Source: Larkinella humicola (GTDB lineage Bacteria; Bacteroidota; Bacteroidia; Cytophagales; Spirosomataceae). From it: a stretch of 64,000 bases of DNA. Location: positions 1,823,791 to 1,887,790 of the forward strand of contig NZ_VTWS01000001.1 in the NCBI RefSeq assembly GCF_008727875.1, given 5' to 3'. The notes beneath the pieces were generated by a model. It did no database searches and was not told where the DNA came from. It saw nothing but the letters and a program-made list of their open reading frames with translations. The translations under genes were made by a program, and so were the position numbers. Position 1 is the stretch's first letter. Each line of letters starts with the position of its first letter. Below are positions 52,012 to 60,014 of the stretch, piece after piece.

Positions 52012-53535
52012 TTAGTTAAGCCGCTGGCAATACTTGGCAATTTTTTGAAACAAATCGTTGGGATTGAACGGTTTGGTCACGTAATCGTTGATGCCCGCAT
52101 GAATGGCGCGGTCGCGGTTGCTATACGTGGCCGAAGCAGTTAGGGCAATCACCGGAATTTTTGCGTCGGTTTCCCGAATGTGCTGCGTCGACGTATACCC
52201 ATCCATCACCGGCATCTGAAGGTCCATCAGAATGAGGTCGTAGGAACCCGCCAGAAATTTTTCGACCCCAATCTGCCCATTTTCGGCTACGTCCACCAAA
52301 ACGCCCCAGCGGCTCAGGAATTTGAGCGCAACTTTTACATTGACCGGATAATCTTCCACCAACAACACCCGAACGCCTTTCAGAGTCTGGTCGTTGATGG
52401 CATCGGGAAGAACGTAGGCTTGTTTGACGGCCGAGCTGATGCGCAAATCGAGGGTAAAATAAAATTTCGCCCCTTTCCCTTCCTCGCTTTCCACTTCGAT
52501 CTTGCTGTCGTGCAGTTCCAGCAATCGCCGGGTAATCACCAGACCCAGCCCGGTTCCGCCAAATTGCCGGGTCGTGGCCGAATTGGCCTGGGTAAACATC
52601 TCAAAAATAGCCTGCTGTTTTTCGGGCGCAATCCCGATTCCGGTATCCTGCACCGAAACATAAATGGAAGCCACTTCGTCGTCTTTCTGGAGCAGCGACA
52701 GTTCGATGGTAATCGTGCCTTTTTTGGTGAACTTGATGGCGTTGGAAACCAGGTTGGACAATACCTGCCCGATCCGCAGCGAATCCCCAATCAGCGAATC
52801 CGGAATGTCGTCATCCACCATCAGTTTGATGCGGGTTCCGTTTTCCTCGGCTTTGAACTGGTGGGCGCGTTTGATATTGGAAACCAGGTGTTTAAAGTCA
52901 AAATTGGTTTCTTCAAGTTCCACTTTTCCGGCTTCGATCTTACTAAAATCCAGGATGTCGTTGATGAGCGCGTGCAGGTGTTCAATCGAAAATTGCAGCG
53001 TTTTGAGGTTTTCGGCCAGGGCAGGCGGCACTTCTTCCTGGCTCATCAGGTACGTCATGCCGACAATGCCGTTGAGTGGTGTCCGGATTTCGTGGCTCAT
53101 CATGGACAGAAATTCCGATTTTGCCAGAGTGGCATTCTCCGCAACTTCCTTTGCCGACCGCAGTTCAAGCTCGATTTGTTTGCGGTGTTCAATCTGTTTT
53201 TGCAGAAAATCGACCAGTGAAACCAGATTCTCGGGGCCAAATTCCGGCATTTCATCTCCTTCCGGGATTTCCATCGACTGGATGGCTTCGATCAGTTTTT
53301 CTTCCGATTGCCGGCGCTGGCTAATTTCCTCCTTGAGCTTCTGGTTGATCGTGGCATACTCCCGCTCGTTGAGAAATGACGAATGCTCGAACAATTCCTT
53401 ATCGCGGTCAAAGTTTAGATACGATTCATTGACCGCCTTGACAAACTGCTGAAACCGTTCATGCTGCAGACACTCCTCCGTCAGGTGCTTATTGATTTGT
53501 CGGGCCAGCAGTTTATGGAAATTCGTGGTGTCCAT
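52012..53535 (-). CDS. Hybrid histidine kinase (HisKA-HATPase-receiver)
   Basis: A 507-residue soluble protein with no membrane segment. Residues 1-135 are helical and charged, ending in a coiled coil; HisKA has SMMSHEIRTPLNGIVG (H148); HATPase motifs are NLVSNAIKFT, VQDTGIGIAPEKQQAIFEMF and GGTGLGLVITRRLLE; the C-terminal receiver has VLLVEDYPVN, phosphoacceptor D438 (LILMDLQMP) and VTKPFNP. It lacks its own sensing domain, so the adjacent FIST protein, 4 bases upstream on the same strand, probably supplies the signal. The HPt gene follows. Confidence 0.93.
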   Translation of the reverse strand: MDTTNFHKLLARQINKHLTEECLQHERFQQFVKAVNESYLNFDRDKELFEHSSFLNEREYATINQKLKEEISQRRQSEEKLIEAIQSMEIPEGDEMPEFGPENLVSLVDFLQKQIEHRKQIELELRSAKEVAENATLAKSEFLSMMSHEIRTPLNGIVGMTYLMSQEEVPPALAENLKTLQFSIEHLHALINDILDFSKIEAGKVELEETNFDFKHLVSNIKRAHQFKAEENGTRIKLMVDDDIPDSLIGDSLRIGQVLSNLVSNAIKFTKKGTITIELSLLQKDDEVASIYVSVQDTGIGIAPEKQQAIFEMFTQANSATTRQFGGTGLGLVITRRLLELHDSKIEVESEEGKGAKFYFTLDLRISSAVKQAYVLPDAINDQTLKGVRVLLVEDYPVNVKVALKFLSRWGVLVDVAENGQIGVEKFLAGSYDLILMDLQMPVMDGYTSTQHIRETDAKIPVIALTASATYSNRDRAIHAGINDYVTKPFNPNDLFQKIAKYCQRLN

Positions 53536-53539
53536 AGCG

Positions 53540-54679
53540 TCAATTTTCGGAAAAGACCGTCACGGTCATCGTTTGGTTGTGTAGTTGGCAGCGGGAGTTG
53601 GACTGCAAAGGAGAAATTTCCCCGTAGGAATAAAAACCCGTCATCACGGCATCGGTTCCGAACACTTCGCGGGCAGCTTCAACTTCCTCGTCGGTTCGCT
53701 GCCCCAACACCAGCTTTCGACCCACACAGCTAATCAGGATCGCCAGTTCGGGCGCAAAGTTGAGCTGATGGAGTGACGTGTGTGCAGCCTCAGCCGACGC
53801 GTCGATCAGCCGGTCGAAGTTTGCTGTCATAAACCGAACGAGGGCCTTTTCGGGCATCTCGCCCGCAAACGTCATGCTTTTGGCTTCTTCATCGATGGCC
53901 AGAATGGTGCGCACCAGCGGCTCCGACCCGGCCGTAGCCCGAATGGACAGCGGGAAAAGCAGGGCCGCCGAGGGCAGACTTTCAGCGTATTTGCCCAGAT
54001 ACTCCTTGTATAAATCCAGCGCGTGTTTGCCGTCGATCTGGTACAACACATTGTAGGTTGCTTTGGTTACTTCGCGTTCCGGCCCGAAAACATCCCAGCC
54101 GCCCATCGATCCATGTCCTATTTTGAGTTCCGTCCCGTAAAACCCGATTCCAACGATTTTACCCGCAGCCGGATCTTGGTTCAGGCCCACGAGCGTCCGT
54201 TCAAACCGGGCGGCATCACCGGCCAGCCCCCCCGAAATGGGAATGTGTCGTTTCAGCAATTGATTGAGTGCTTCGGTCAGGTCACTGCCGTTCACCCAGC
54301 TTCCATCGGAAATCAGAAAAATAGCCGCCAGATCGGGTTCGTCCAGTTCCCGGGCGATTTTTTCCCCCGCCTGATAACTTTCCGTGTGTTTACGAATGTC
54401 GATCTGCACCGTTCGAACCCGCGTTTTATCAAACTCAATGGCGGTTGCAATAACCGATTCATCGTGAACTTTATCGAGGTAAATTTCGCCAGCCGTGGAA
54501 TTGATCACGATGTCGGCCGTCGGGTACCGCTCGCGGAGCTGATCGTATACATTTAATTTTTCCAATAAAAACCGTTCACCAAATGCCAAAACTAACTGGG
54601 CATTATCAGCCACAAAACCCGGCGTTTCCGACAAGGACGACCACCCCTGGTTTTTAAAAACGGATTGATTCAGTTTCAT
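53540..54679 (-). CDS. FIST-domain sensory protein
   Basis: A 379-residue soluble protein made of a FIST N domain (about 25-215; VLAFGERFLLEKLNVYDQLR, INSTAGEIYLDKVHDESVIA, GGLAGDAARFERTLVGLNQD, GIGFYGTELKIGHGSMGGWD) and a FIST C domain (about 220-370; ILISCVGRKLVLGQRTDEEV, AVMTGFYSYGEISPLQSNSR). FIST proteins are thought to bind small ligands such as amino acids and to act on kinases encoded beside them. The stop is four bases before the hybrid kinase start, so co-transcription and a functional pair are very likely. Ligand unknown. Confidence 0.92.
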   Translation of the reverse strand: MKLNQSVFKNQGWSSLSETPGFVADNAQLVLAFGERFLLEKLNVYDQLRERYPTADIVINSTAGEIYLDKVHDESVIATAIEFDKTRVRTVQIDIRKHTESYQAGEKIARELDEPDLAAIFLISDGSWVNGSDLTEALNQLLKRHIPISGGLAGDAARFERTLVGLNQDPAAGKIVGIGFYGTELKIGHGSMGGWDVFGPEREVTKATYNVLYQIDGKHALDLYKEYLGKYAESLPSAALLFPLSIRATAGSEPLVRTILAIDEEAKSMTFAGEMPEKALVRFMTANFDRLIDASAEAAHTSLHQLNFAPELAILISCVGRKLVLGQRTDEEVEAAREVFGTDAVMTGFYSYGEISPLQSNSRCQLHNQTMTVTVFSEN

Positions 54680-55105
54680 TCGTGTATGATGGTAAAAAGT
54701 TAGGCGGGTACGCGGATTCTGAACCAGCGAAAGAACAGAATACGTAAGTAGTTCTCCCTACAAATAGTGTACTAAATGGTAACTTATGGCTAAATAAGTG
54801 CGAATATGTTTTTGATTAATTCTGTTTTCCAAAACCGGCCTGTCTCTTTTATTCACTTTTTACCACTACAATGCAGTCAATTTTGCTCCGGTAAGGCATG
54901 GCTATCCCTGAAACAGCGCCAACGGTTTGAAGCAGAAGCATTCCGTAAAAAAGAGGGGAATCAAACAGGACAACCTGTAATTGTCAGACAACCACCGCGC
55001 AAATATCGTGCTAATTTTTGTACAAAAATTGAGGATTTATTTAATTTCTTCGGTATAGTCCGGTCAGCAGATACCGGGCGGCTAAAACGTAGGGGTTTGT
55101 ACTCA
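54680..55105. other. 426-base intergenic region upstream of the FIST gene
   Basis: Contains the EPS motif variant (54981-54991) and an 18-bp perfect palindrome (55013-55030, AATTTTTGTACAAAAATT). Plus-strand frames here look non-coding. No exact TAnnTTTG box on the minus strand before the FIST start was seen. Confidence 0.45.
54981..54991 (-). promoter_or_regulatory. EPS-locus motif variant, copy F (TTGTCTGACAA, perfect dyad)
   Basis: On the minus strand TTGTC-T-GACAA is an exact 11-base dyad, one base different from TTGTCTGATAA, about 300 bases upstream of the FIST gene. It suggests the common motif is a slightly asymmetric version of a dimer site. Confidence 0.35.
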
Positions 55106-55426
55106 CTACGACTGCGTTTCCAGAGGCAGCTCGGTCTGGTAGATGTCGGCAAAACATTCCTGCAATTCGTGAACATAGTGCAGATACCGACGGCTGCTGA
55201 CGCACAGCCAGCAATTGAGACCAGGGACTAATTTCAGATCCTGAAAAAACCAGAAGTGACGGGCGGCATCGGGACGAAAACCGAATGAGGTCAACCATTG
55301 CTTGGTCAACCGAATGGGTTGAGGACGGTGGTGCGGCAGGATTTCCCGCAACAATTTTTCAGTAAACAGCGTCGGTTCATTTCCGACGTAATAGTATCGG
55401 CCAACTTGTGGCGGGCTGATTTTCAT
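55106..55426 (-). CDS. Small conserved Bacteroidota protein of unknown function
   Basis: A 106-residue soluble protein. PIRLTKQWLTSFGF near residue 37 and RRYLHYVHELQECFADIYQT near residue 80 fit a family of short Bacteroidota proteins with LTEEWL-KFGF and KYVHQLQNLYF-type ends; the function is unknown and some family members lie near prophage or mobile genes. A good promoter (TTG, 21 bases, TACTTTTG) lies 30 bases upstream, which supports real expression. No clear link to the EPS or hydroxyproline genes on either side. Confidence 0.75.
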   Translation of the reverse strand: MKISPPQVGRYYYVGNEPTLFTEKLLREILPHHRPQPIRLTKQWLTSFGFRPDAARHFWFFQDLKLVPGLNCWLCVSSRRYLHYVHELQECFADIYQTELPLETQS

Positions 55427-55455
55427 GGTATGGGATCGGTAAAATCACGAACACA

Positions 55456-55487
55456 CAAAAGTAGAGGGTTTATTTCAAATACGGCAA
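55456..55487 (-). promoter_or_regulatory. Promoter (TTG-N21-TACTTTTG) of the small conserved protein
   Basis: On the minus strand TTG (55487-55485), 21 bases, then TACTTTTG (55463-55456), the Bacteroidota -33/-7 arrangement, ending 30 bases before the ATG at 55426. Confidence 0.65.
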
Positions 55488-55649
55488 GTGAATTGGATCG
55501 TGAAAGTTACTTTTTTTTACCGTCTTTGTCACCATTTATTCACTAACGGTATAAACCCACCTATTTATCTATGATTTTGACCTTTTTTATTCTGTGTCGA
55601 ACCAATTTGGGCAGAAACAGATGCCCCTTTTGCTTCTGCCCCCACTTTT

Positions 55650-56897
55650 TTAACGAAACCGGTCCGGATTGAATGGATGCAGTTCCATCGCCGGTGTGCG
55701 GTTGCCGAGACAATCGGCCACCAGTTTACCCGAAGCGGGTCCCAGACTCACCCCCATCATTCCATGTCCGGTCGCTAAGGTCAGATTTTCAAAGCCCGAC
55801 ACCCGGCCAATATACGGCAATCCGTCGGGCGAACAGGGCCGCAGTCCGCTCCAGACCTTCGACACGTCCGGCAGTTGGGCCGGCAGGTCGGGGTAGTAGT
55901 TTTGGATGGAATTGACAATGCCCCGCACCCGATTCATGTTAACAGACAAATCAGTCCCGGCTACTTCGAGCGTACCGGCAAACCGCAGGTCCGCGCCCAT
56001 CGGCGTGGCCGTGGCGCGGGCTTCCAGCATAATGGCCGGAACCCGGATGTTCGGACGCTGGTTTCGCAGCATGAAACTGTAGCCTTTGCCACCCTGCAGC
56101 GGCAGCGAAATCCCCAGCAACCGCATCAAAGACGGTGACCAGGCACCGGCGGCAAGGACCACTTCGTCAACGGGGTGTTCGGCTGTAACCGTTTTGACGG
56201 AAGTAATCCGGGAACCCGACCGGCCAAAACCGCTCACCGATTGGTTTTCCAGCAGCGTGACGCCCCTCGTTTTTAAATACGCCACCAGCGAGCGAATGAA
56301 CTGACCGGGGTTCAAATGGGCATCGCCGGGGTAATACACCGCCCCCCGGACGTCCACCCGGGCTTCCGGCTCCAGGTCCTGAACCTGCGCGCCCGATAAC
56401 TGCAGTGCTTCGATGCCGGCGCGGTTGGCCACCTCCGCTTCCTCCGCCATCTCGTGTTCAGCAGCAGCGGTTTTATACAACATCAGGAGCCCGTCTTCCT
56501 TCCAGCCAAACGACAGGCCATCGGTCCGGGCGAGTTCCTGATACAGTTTTTTGCTCAGCAAGCTAATGTCACGCAGCGCCGGAATCGCCCGCTCGACGTG
56601 TTCGGGCGTCGAATGTTTGTAGAAGAGCCAGCCCCAGCGCAGAAGATCGGCACTCAGACGGGGTTTGATGTAAAACGGACTGGTCGACCGCAGCAGCATC
56701 CGCATGCCTTTGGCCATCATGCCCGGCTGCGCCAGCGGGATGATGTGACTCGGCACAATCATCCCGGCATTGCCGAACGAACAGCCGTCCGTCAGCGTGT
56801 TCTGGTCGAAAACCGTTACCTTATAACCCGCCTTGTCCAGATAATACGCTGAACATAAGCCGATTATGCCACCACCAATAATACCAATGTGTCTCAT
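55650..56897 (-). CDS. FAD-dependent D-amino acid dehydrogenase (D-hydroxyproline dehydrogenase type, DadA family)
   Basis: A 415-residue protein beginning with the FAD-binding motif IGIIGGGIIGLCSAYYL. DLRFAGTLEVAGTD, VWSGLRPCSPDGLPYIGRV and LATGHGMMGVSLGPASGKLV are DadA-family motifs. Its start overlaps the stop of the epimerase gene by four bases (ATGA at 56894-56897), so the two are coupled. In bacterial trans-4-hydroxyproline catabolism this enzyme oxidises cis-4-hydroxy-D-proline to 1-pyrroline-4-hydroxy-2-carboxylate. The pathway assignment rests on the neighbours. Confidence 0.9.
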   Translation of the reverse strand: MRHIGIIGGGIIGLCSAYYLDKAGYKVTVFDQNTLTDGCSFGNAGMIVPSHIIPLAQPGMMAKGMRMLLRSTSPFYIKPRLSADLLRWGWLFYKHSTPEHVERAIPALRDISLLSKKLYQELARTDGLSFGWKEDGLLMLYKTAAAEHEMAEEAEVANRAGIEALQLSGAQVQDLEPEARVDVRGAVYYPGDAHLNPGQFIRSLVAYLKTRGVTLLENQSVSGFGRSGSRITSVKTVTAEHPVDEVVLAAGAWSPSLMRLLGISLPLQGGKGYSFMLRNQRPNIRVPAIMLEARATATPMGADLRFAGTLEVAGTDLSVNMNRVRGIVNSIQNYYPDLPAQLPDVSKVWSGLRPCSPDGLPYIGRVSGFENLTLATGHGMMGVSLGPASGKLVADCLGNRTPAMELHPFNPDRFR

Positions 56898-57895
56898 ATT
56901 ACCTGAAAACCATGAACGTAAGGATCGTCTTCATCCAGAATAATATGATTGAAGCCGTGAATAATGGCCCAGCCTTCAATGCTCGGCACAATGGCGGTTT
57001 TTCCGGACAACTCCGTTTCCTGCTCGATTCGGCCCGTAAAAATGGAGCCGATAATACTCTCGTGCACAAAATCCTGATCCGGTTTCAGCCAGCCTTTGGC
57101 ATGCCACTGCGCCAGCCGGGCCGACGTGCCGGTGCCGCAGGGCGAGCGGTCGATGGCTTTGTCGCCGTAGAAAACCGCATTGCGGGCCGTGGATGTTGCC
57201 GCCAGCGGTTCGCCCGTCCACAGAACGTGGCTCAGCCCGTTGATGGTCGGGTTTTCGGGATGCACAAACGCATACTGTTCGTTCATCCGTTCCCGCATCA
57301 CCCGCGCCCAGGCAATGAGTTGTTCTGCCTTGAAATGCTGTAAACCGGCGAAATTGGGCTGTGGGTCCACAATGGCGTAAAAGTTACCGCCGTACGCGAC
57401 ATCGACCGTCAGGGTTCCCAAATCCGGACAATCGACCGTCAGCCCTTCGGCCGCCAGATACGACTTGACGTTGGTAATTTTGACCGATTTTACCTTTCGC
57501 CCCTCCTGCCGGTATTCGGCCCGAACCAGCCCGGCGGGAACTTCCAGGTTCAGGACGCCCGGTGTTTTCGGCACAACCAGCCCCTGCTCGATGGCCACTG
57601 TCACGGTTCCGATGGTGCCGTGACCACACATCGGCAAACAGCCCGACGTTTCGATAAACAGCACACCCACATCGTTGGCGGGGTCGCTGGGCGGATACAG
57701 AATGCTGCCTGACATCATATCGTGGCCACGCGGTTCGAACATCAGACTCTTCCGAATCCAGTCGTAATCGCGCAGAAAATGCTGCCGTTTTGCACTCATC
57801 GTCGCCCCTACAAGGTGCGGAATACTCCCACCGGTGACCACCCGAACGGGATTCCCGCAGGTGTGGGCGTCGATGCAATAAAAATTATAGCTCAT
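56894..57895 (-). CDS. 4-Hydroxyproline 2-epimerase (proline racemase family)
   Basis: A 333-residue protein with both catalytic cysteines, C90 (LPMCGHGTIG) and C253 (SPCGTGTSARLAQ), which distinguishes epimerases/racemases from the dehydratases with one changed Cys. The N-terminus (YNFYCIDAHTCGNPVRVV) is also typical. It converts trans-4-hydroxy-L-proline to cis-4-hydroxy-D-proline. The start codon is 12 bases after the DapA-family gene and it overlaps the following dehydrogenase gene. Confidence 0.93.
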   Translation of the reverse strand: MSYNFYCIDAHTCGNPVRVVTGGSIPHLVGATMSAKRQHFLRDYDWIRKSLMFEPRGHDMMSGSILYPPSDPANDVGVLFIETSGCLPMCGHGTIGTVTVAIEQGLVVPKTPGVLNLEVPAGLVRAEYRQEGRKVKSVKITNVKSYLAAEGLTVDCPDLGTLTVDVAYGGNFYAIVDPQPNFAGLQHFKAEQLIAWARVMRERMNEQYAFVHPENPTINGLSHVLWTGEPLAATSTARNAVFYGDKAIDRSPCGTGTSARLAQWHAKGWLKPDQDFVHESIIGSIFTGRIEQETELSGKTAIVPSIEGWAIIHGFNHIILDEDDPYVHGFQVI

Positions 57896-57907
57896 ACGGA
57901 GAGACGA

Positions 57908-58819
57908 CTACACCGTTTGCAGTTCGGGGCGGATCGCCAGAGCGGCTTCAATAATGCCCAGCACCCGTTCCCGTTCTTCTCCCTCCAGTGTCAGCCGCGG
58001 GGCACGAACGTATTCCGAACCAATGCCGGTGGCCGTAGCGGCAAGTTTGATGTATTGCACCAGTTTCGGCTGAATATCCAGCTCCAGCAGGGGCATAAAC
58101 CACCGGTAAATCCGGATCGCTTCGTCGATTCGACCGGCTTTCACCAGCTCATAAATGGCCACCGTTTCCTGCGGGAAGGCATCGACCAAACCGGCCACCC
58201 AGCCATCGGCACCCGACACCAGCGCTTCCAGTGCCAGCGTGTCTACCCCACCCAGCAAACTGTAGCGGTCGCCAAAGGCATTCCGCATCCGGGCGATGTT
58301 GGTCAGGTCGCGCGTCGATTCTTTCACGGCCCGAATGTTCGGCAAAACCGCCAGTTCCTCAAACATGGCCACAGTGGTCATGATTTTGTAATCGACCGGA
58401 TTGTTGTAAATCATGATCGGCAGCGAAGTTTCCTGCGCGATGGTTTTGAAAAACGCAACGGTTTCGCGGGAATCCGCAAAATACCGCATCGGCGGCAACA
58501 GCATCAGGCCATCGGCTCCGTTGGCTTCGGCTTCCCGCGCCCCCCGAACCGCTTCGCGCGTGGAGGCTTCTGCCACATTCATAATCACCGGAACCCGGTT
58601 ATTGGTAGTTTCCAGCGCCTTTTCGAGCAAAGAAAGCTTCTCGGGGCCGGTCAGCGTACTGACCTCGCCCAGTGAACCGGCGATGATCAAACCGTGAACA
58701 CCGGCATCGAGATGAGCCAGGATGTTTCTGGCGAACAGCGGCAAGTCGAGTTCGTCGTCGGCCGTAAAAGGCGTGAGCAGGGCGGGATAAACCCCTTTCC
58801 AGGGTACGGAGATAGCCAT
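57908..58819 (-). CDS. DapA-family lyase, probable 1-pyrroline-4-hydroxy-2-carboxylate deaminase
   Basis: A 303-residue TIM-barrel protein from the ATG at 58819 (MAISVPWKGVYPALLTPFTA); a frame to 58891 gives no better start. The Schiff-base Lys is K166 (IRAVKESTR), the catalytic Tyr is Y138 (IMIYNNPVDY), and the GTTGE motif reads GSLGE. The family includes dihydrodipicolinate synthase and several sugar-acid and imino-acid lyases. Directly upstream of hydroxyproline epimerase and D-Hyp dehydrogenase genes, it most likely deaminates pyrroline-4-hydroxy-2-carboxylate to alpha-ketoglutarate semialdehyde. The last enzyme of the pathway, its dehydrogenase, is not in the window. Confidence 0.86.
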   Translation of the reverse strand: MAISVPWKGVYPALLTPFTADDELDLPLFARNILAHLDAGVHGLIIAGSLGEVSTLTGPEKLSLLEKALETTNNRVPVIMNVAEASTREAVRGAREAEANGADGLMLLPPMRYFADSRETVAFFKTIAQETSLPIMIYNNPVDYKIMTTVAMFEELAVLPNIRAVKESTRDLTNIARMRNAFGDRYSLLGGVDTLALEALVSGADGWVAGLVDAFPQETVAIYELVKAGRIDEAIRIYRWFMPLLELDIQPKLVQYIKLAATATGIGSEYVRAPRLTLEGEERERVLGIIEAALAIRPELQTV

Positions 58820-59145
58820 AATATCAGGGATTGATCGGACTTGAATGGAATACGTGCCACCTGCACGCTTCAGATAGAACAAATTTGGCAAAATAACGAA
58901 TGGCTCACTTCATAGAGATTGATTGATTCTGATACTTTTTTTTCCACTTTATGGTACAATTAGAAATTAACCAACCAATTCTGTATCAATTTCGAAAATT
59001 ATCGCTACTTTGTTTTGCATCACCGTCTCTATTCATCACTTAATCCATTTTAAATCGCTATGCTTTCGACACTCCTCTCCACGCAGAAGCAGCCGTCACC
59101 GCGCCCCCGTTTTCACTCCTGCCATCTTTTTTTCCCGGCTTTCCA
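58820..59145. other. 326-base divergent promoter region of the hydroxyproline operon and AraC gene
   Basis: A/T-rich. Minus strand near 58880 has TTATTTTGCC, a one-base variant of TAnnTTTG, about 60 bases before the operon. Plus strand has TACTTTG at 59006-59012, one base short of the -7 consensus. No ORF or RNA gene seen. Confidence 0.45.
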
Positions 59146-60009
59146 ATGAAACCGCTGCTGTTCCGAATCCCCACCGTGGCCGATCGCTCGTTTCGGGTTC
59201 AGGTCGATGATGGGTCTCATTTTTACGACCGGCTTCATTTCCATCCCGAACTGCAATTGACGTTAATCAAGGAAAGCGTGGGTACACAGGTTATCGGCGA
59301 CCGCATCGACCGATTCCGCCCCTACGATTTATTGCTTTTGGGGGCCAATCTACCGCATGTATTTCGCAACGATCCGGCTTATTTTTCCGCAAAAACCGCT
59401 CAACGGGCCTTGTCGTATTCTGTCTATCTTCGTCCGGAGCACCTGAAAGAACCGTTTTTCGGTATGCCCGAATTGAACCACCTCAGCCAGCTTTTTCAGG
59501 AAGCCCGACATGGCGTTCGGATTCGTTTTAACGAGCCGGTTTCAACCACGCATTGCATGGAAGAACTGCACACCCTTCGTCCTTTCGAGCAACTGATGGC
59601 GCTTTTAACGGTTTTGGATTGCATGGCGACCGATTCGAGACGGGAAATGCTGTCGATGACGGCCTACGAACAACCCCGCCGTCCCGACGATCACCAGCGG
59701 CTCGACAATGTATTTACCTACATTCTAAACCACTACGCTTCGCCTATCACCCTGGAAGAAGTGGCGGCTCAGGCTCACCTGACCGAAAGCGCGTTTTGCC
59801 GGTTTTTTCGTCTTCATACCCGAAAAACGTTTTCGCAATTGCTGAATGAAGTCCGGATCGAACACGCCTGCCGTTTGTTGCAGGAATCGAAACTTCCGAT
59901 CAGCCAGATTGCTTTTTCGTGTGGCTACACGAATTTGTCGAATTTTAACCGTCAATTTAAGCTCATTACGAGCCTGACGCCGGGCCAATACATCAAAGCC
60001 ATTTTCTAA
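59146..60009 (+). CDS. AraC family transcriptional regulator
   Basis: A 287-residue protein. The N-terminal cupin-like half has HFHPELQLTLIKESVGTQVI and LLLLGANLPHVFRND; the C-terminal 100 residues form the AraC double HTH (ITLEEVAAQAHLTESAFCRF; ISQIAFSCGYTNLSNFNRQFK, then LTPGQYIKAIF). It diverges from the hydroxyproline operon and ends five bases before an S9 peptidase gene, so it is likely to control both the catabolic operon and its own peptidase operon. Similar in layout to the AraC protein at 17063-17935. Confidence 0.93.
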   Translation: MKPLLFRIPTVADRSFRVQVDDGSHFYDRLHFHPELQLTLIKESVGTQVIGDRIDRFRPYDLLLLGANLPHVFRNDPAYFSAKTAQRALSYSVYLRPEHLKEPFFGMPELNHLSQLFQEARHGVRIRFNEPVSTTHCMEELHTLRPFEQLMALLTVLDCMATDSRREMLSMTAYEQPRRPDDHQRLDNVFTYILNHYASPITLEEVAAQAHLTESAFCRFFRLHTRKTFSQLLNEVRIEHACRLLQESKLPISQIAFSCGYTNLSNFNRQFKLITSLTPGQYIKAIF

Positions 60010-60014
60010 AAAAT

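Noticed and set aside
52180..53220. 346-codon plus-strand frame opposite the hybrid histidine kinase
   Set aside because: The kinase on the minus strand has all catalytic motifs; this frame is its complement with no domain.
54806..55231. 141-codon plus-strand frame upstream of the small conserved protein
   Set aside because: Mostly complementary to the minus-strand small gene, which has recognisable family motifs and a promoter.
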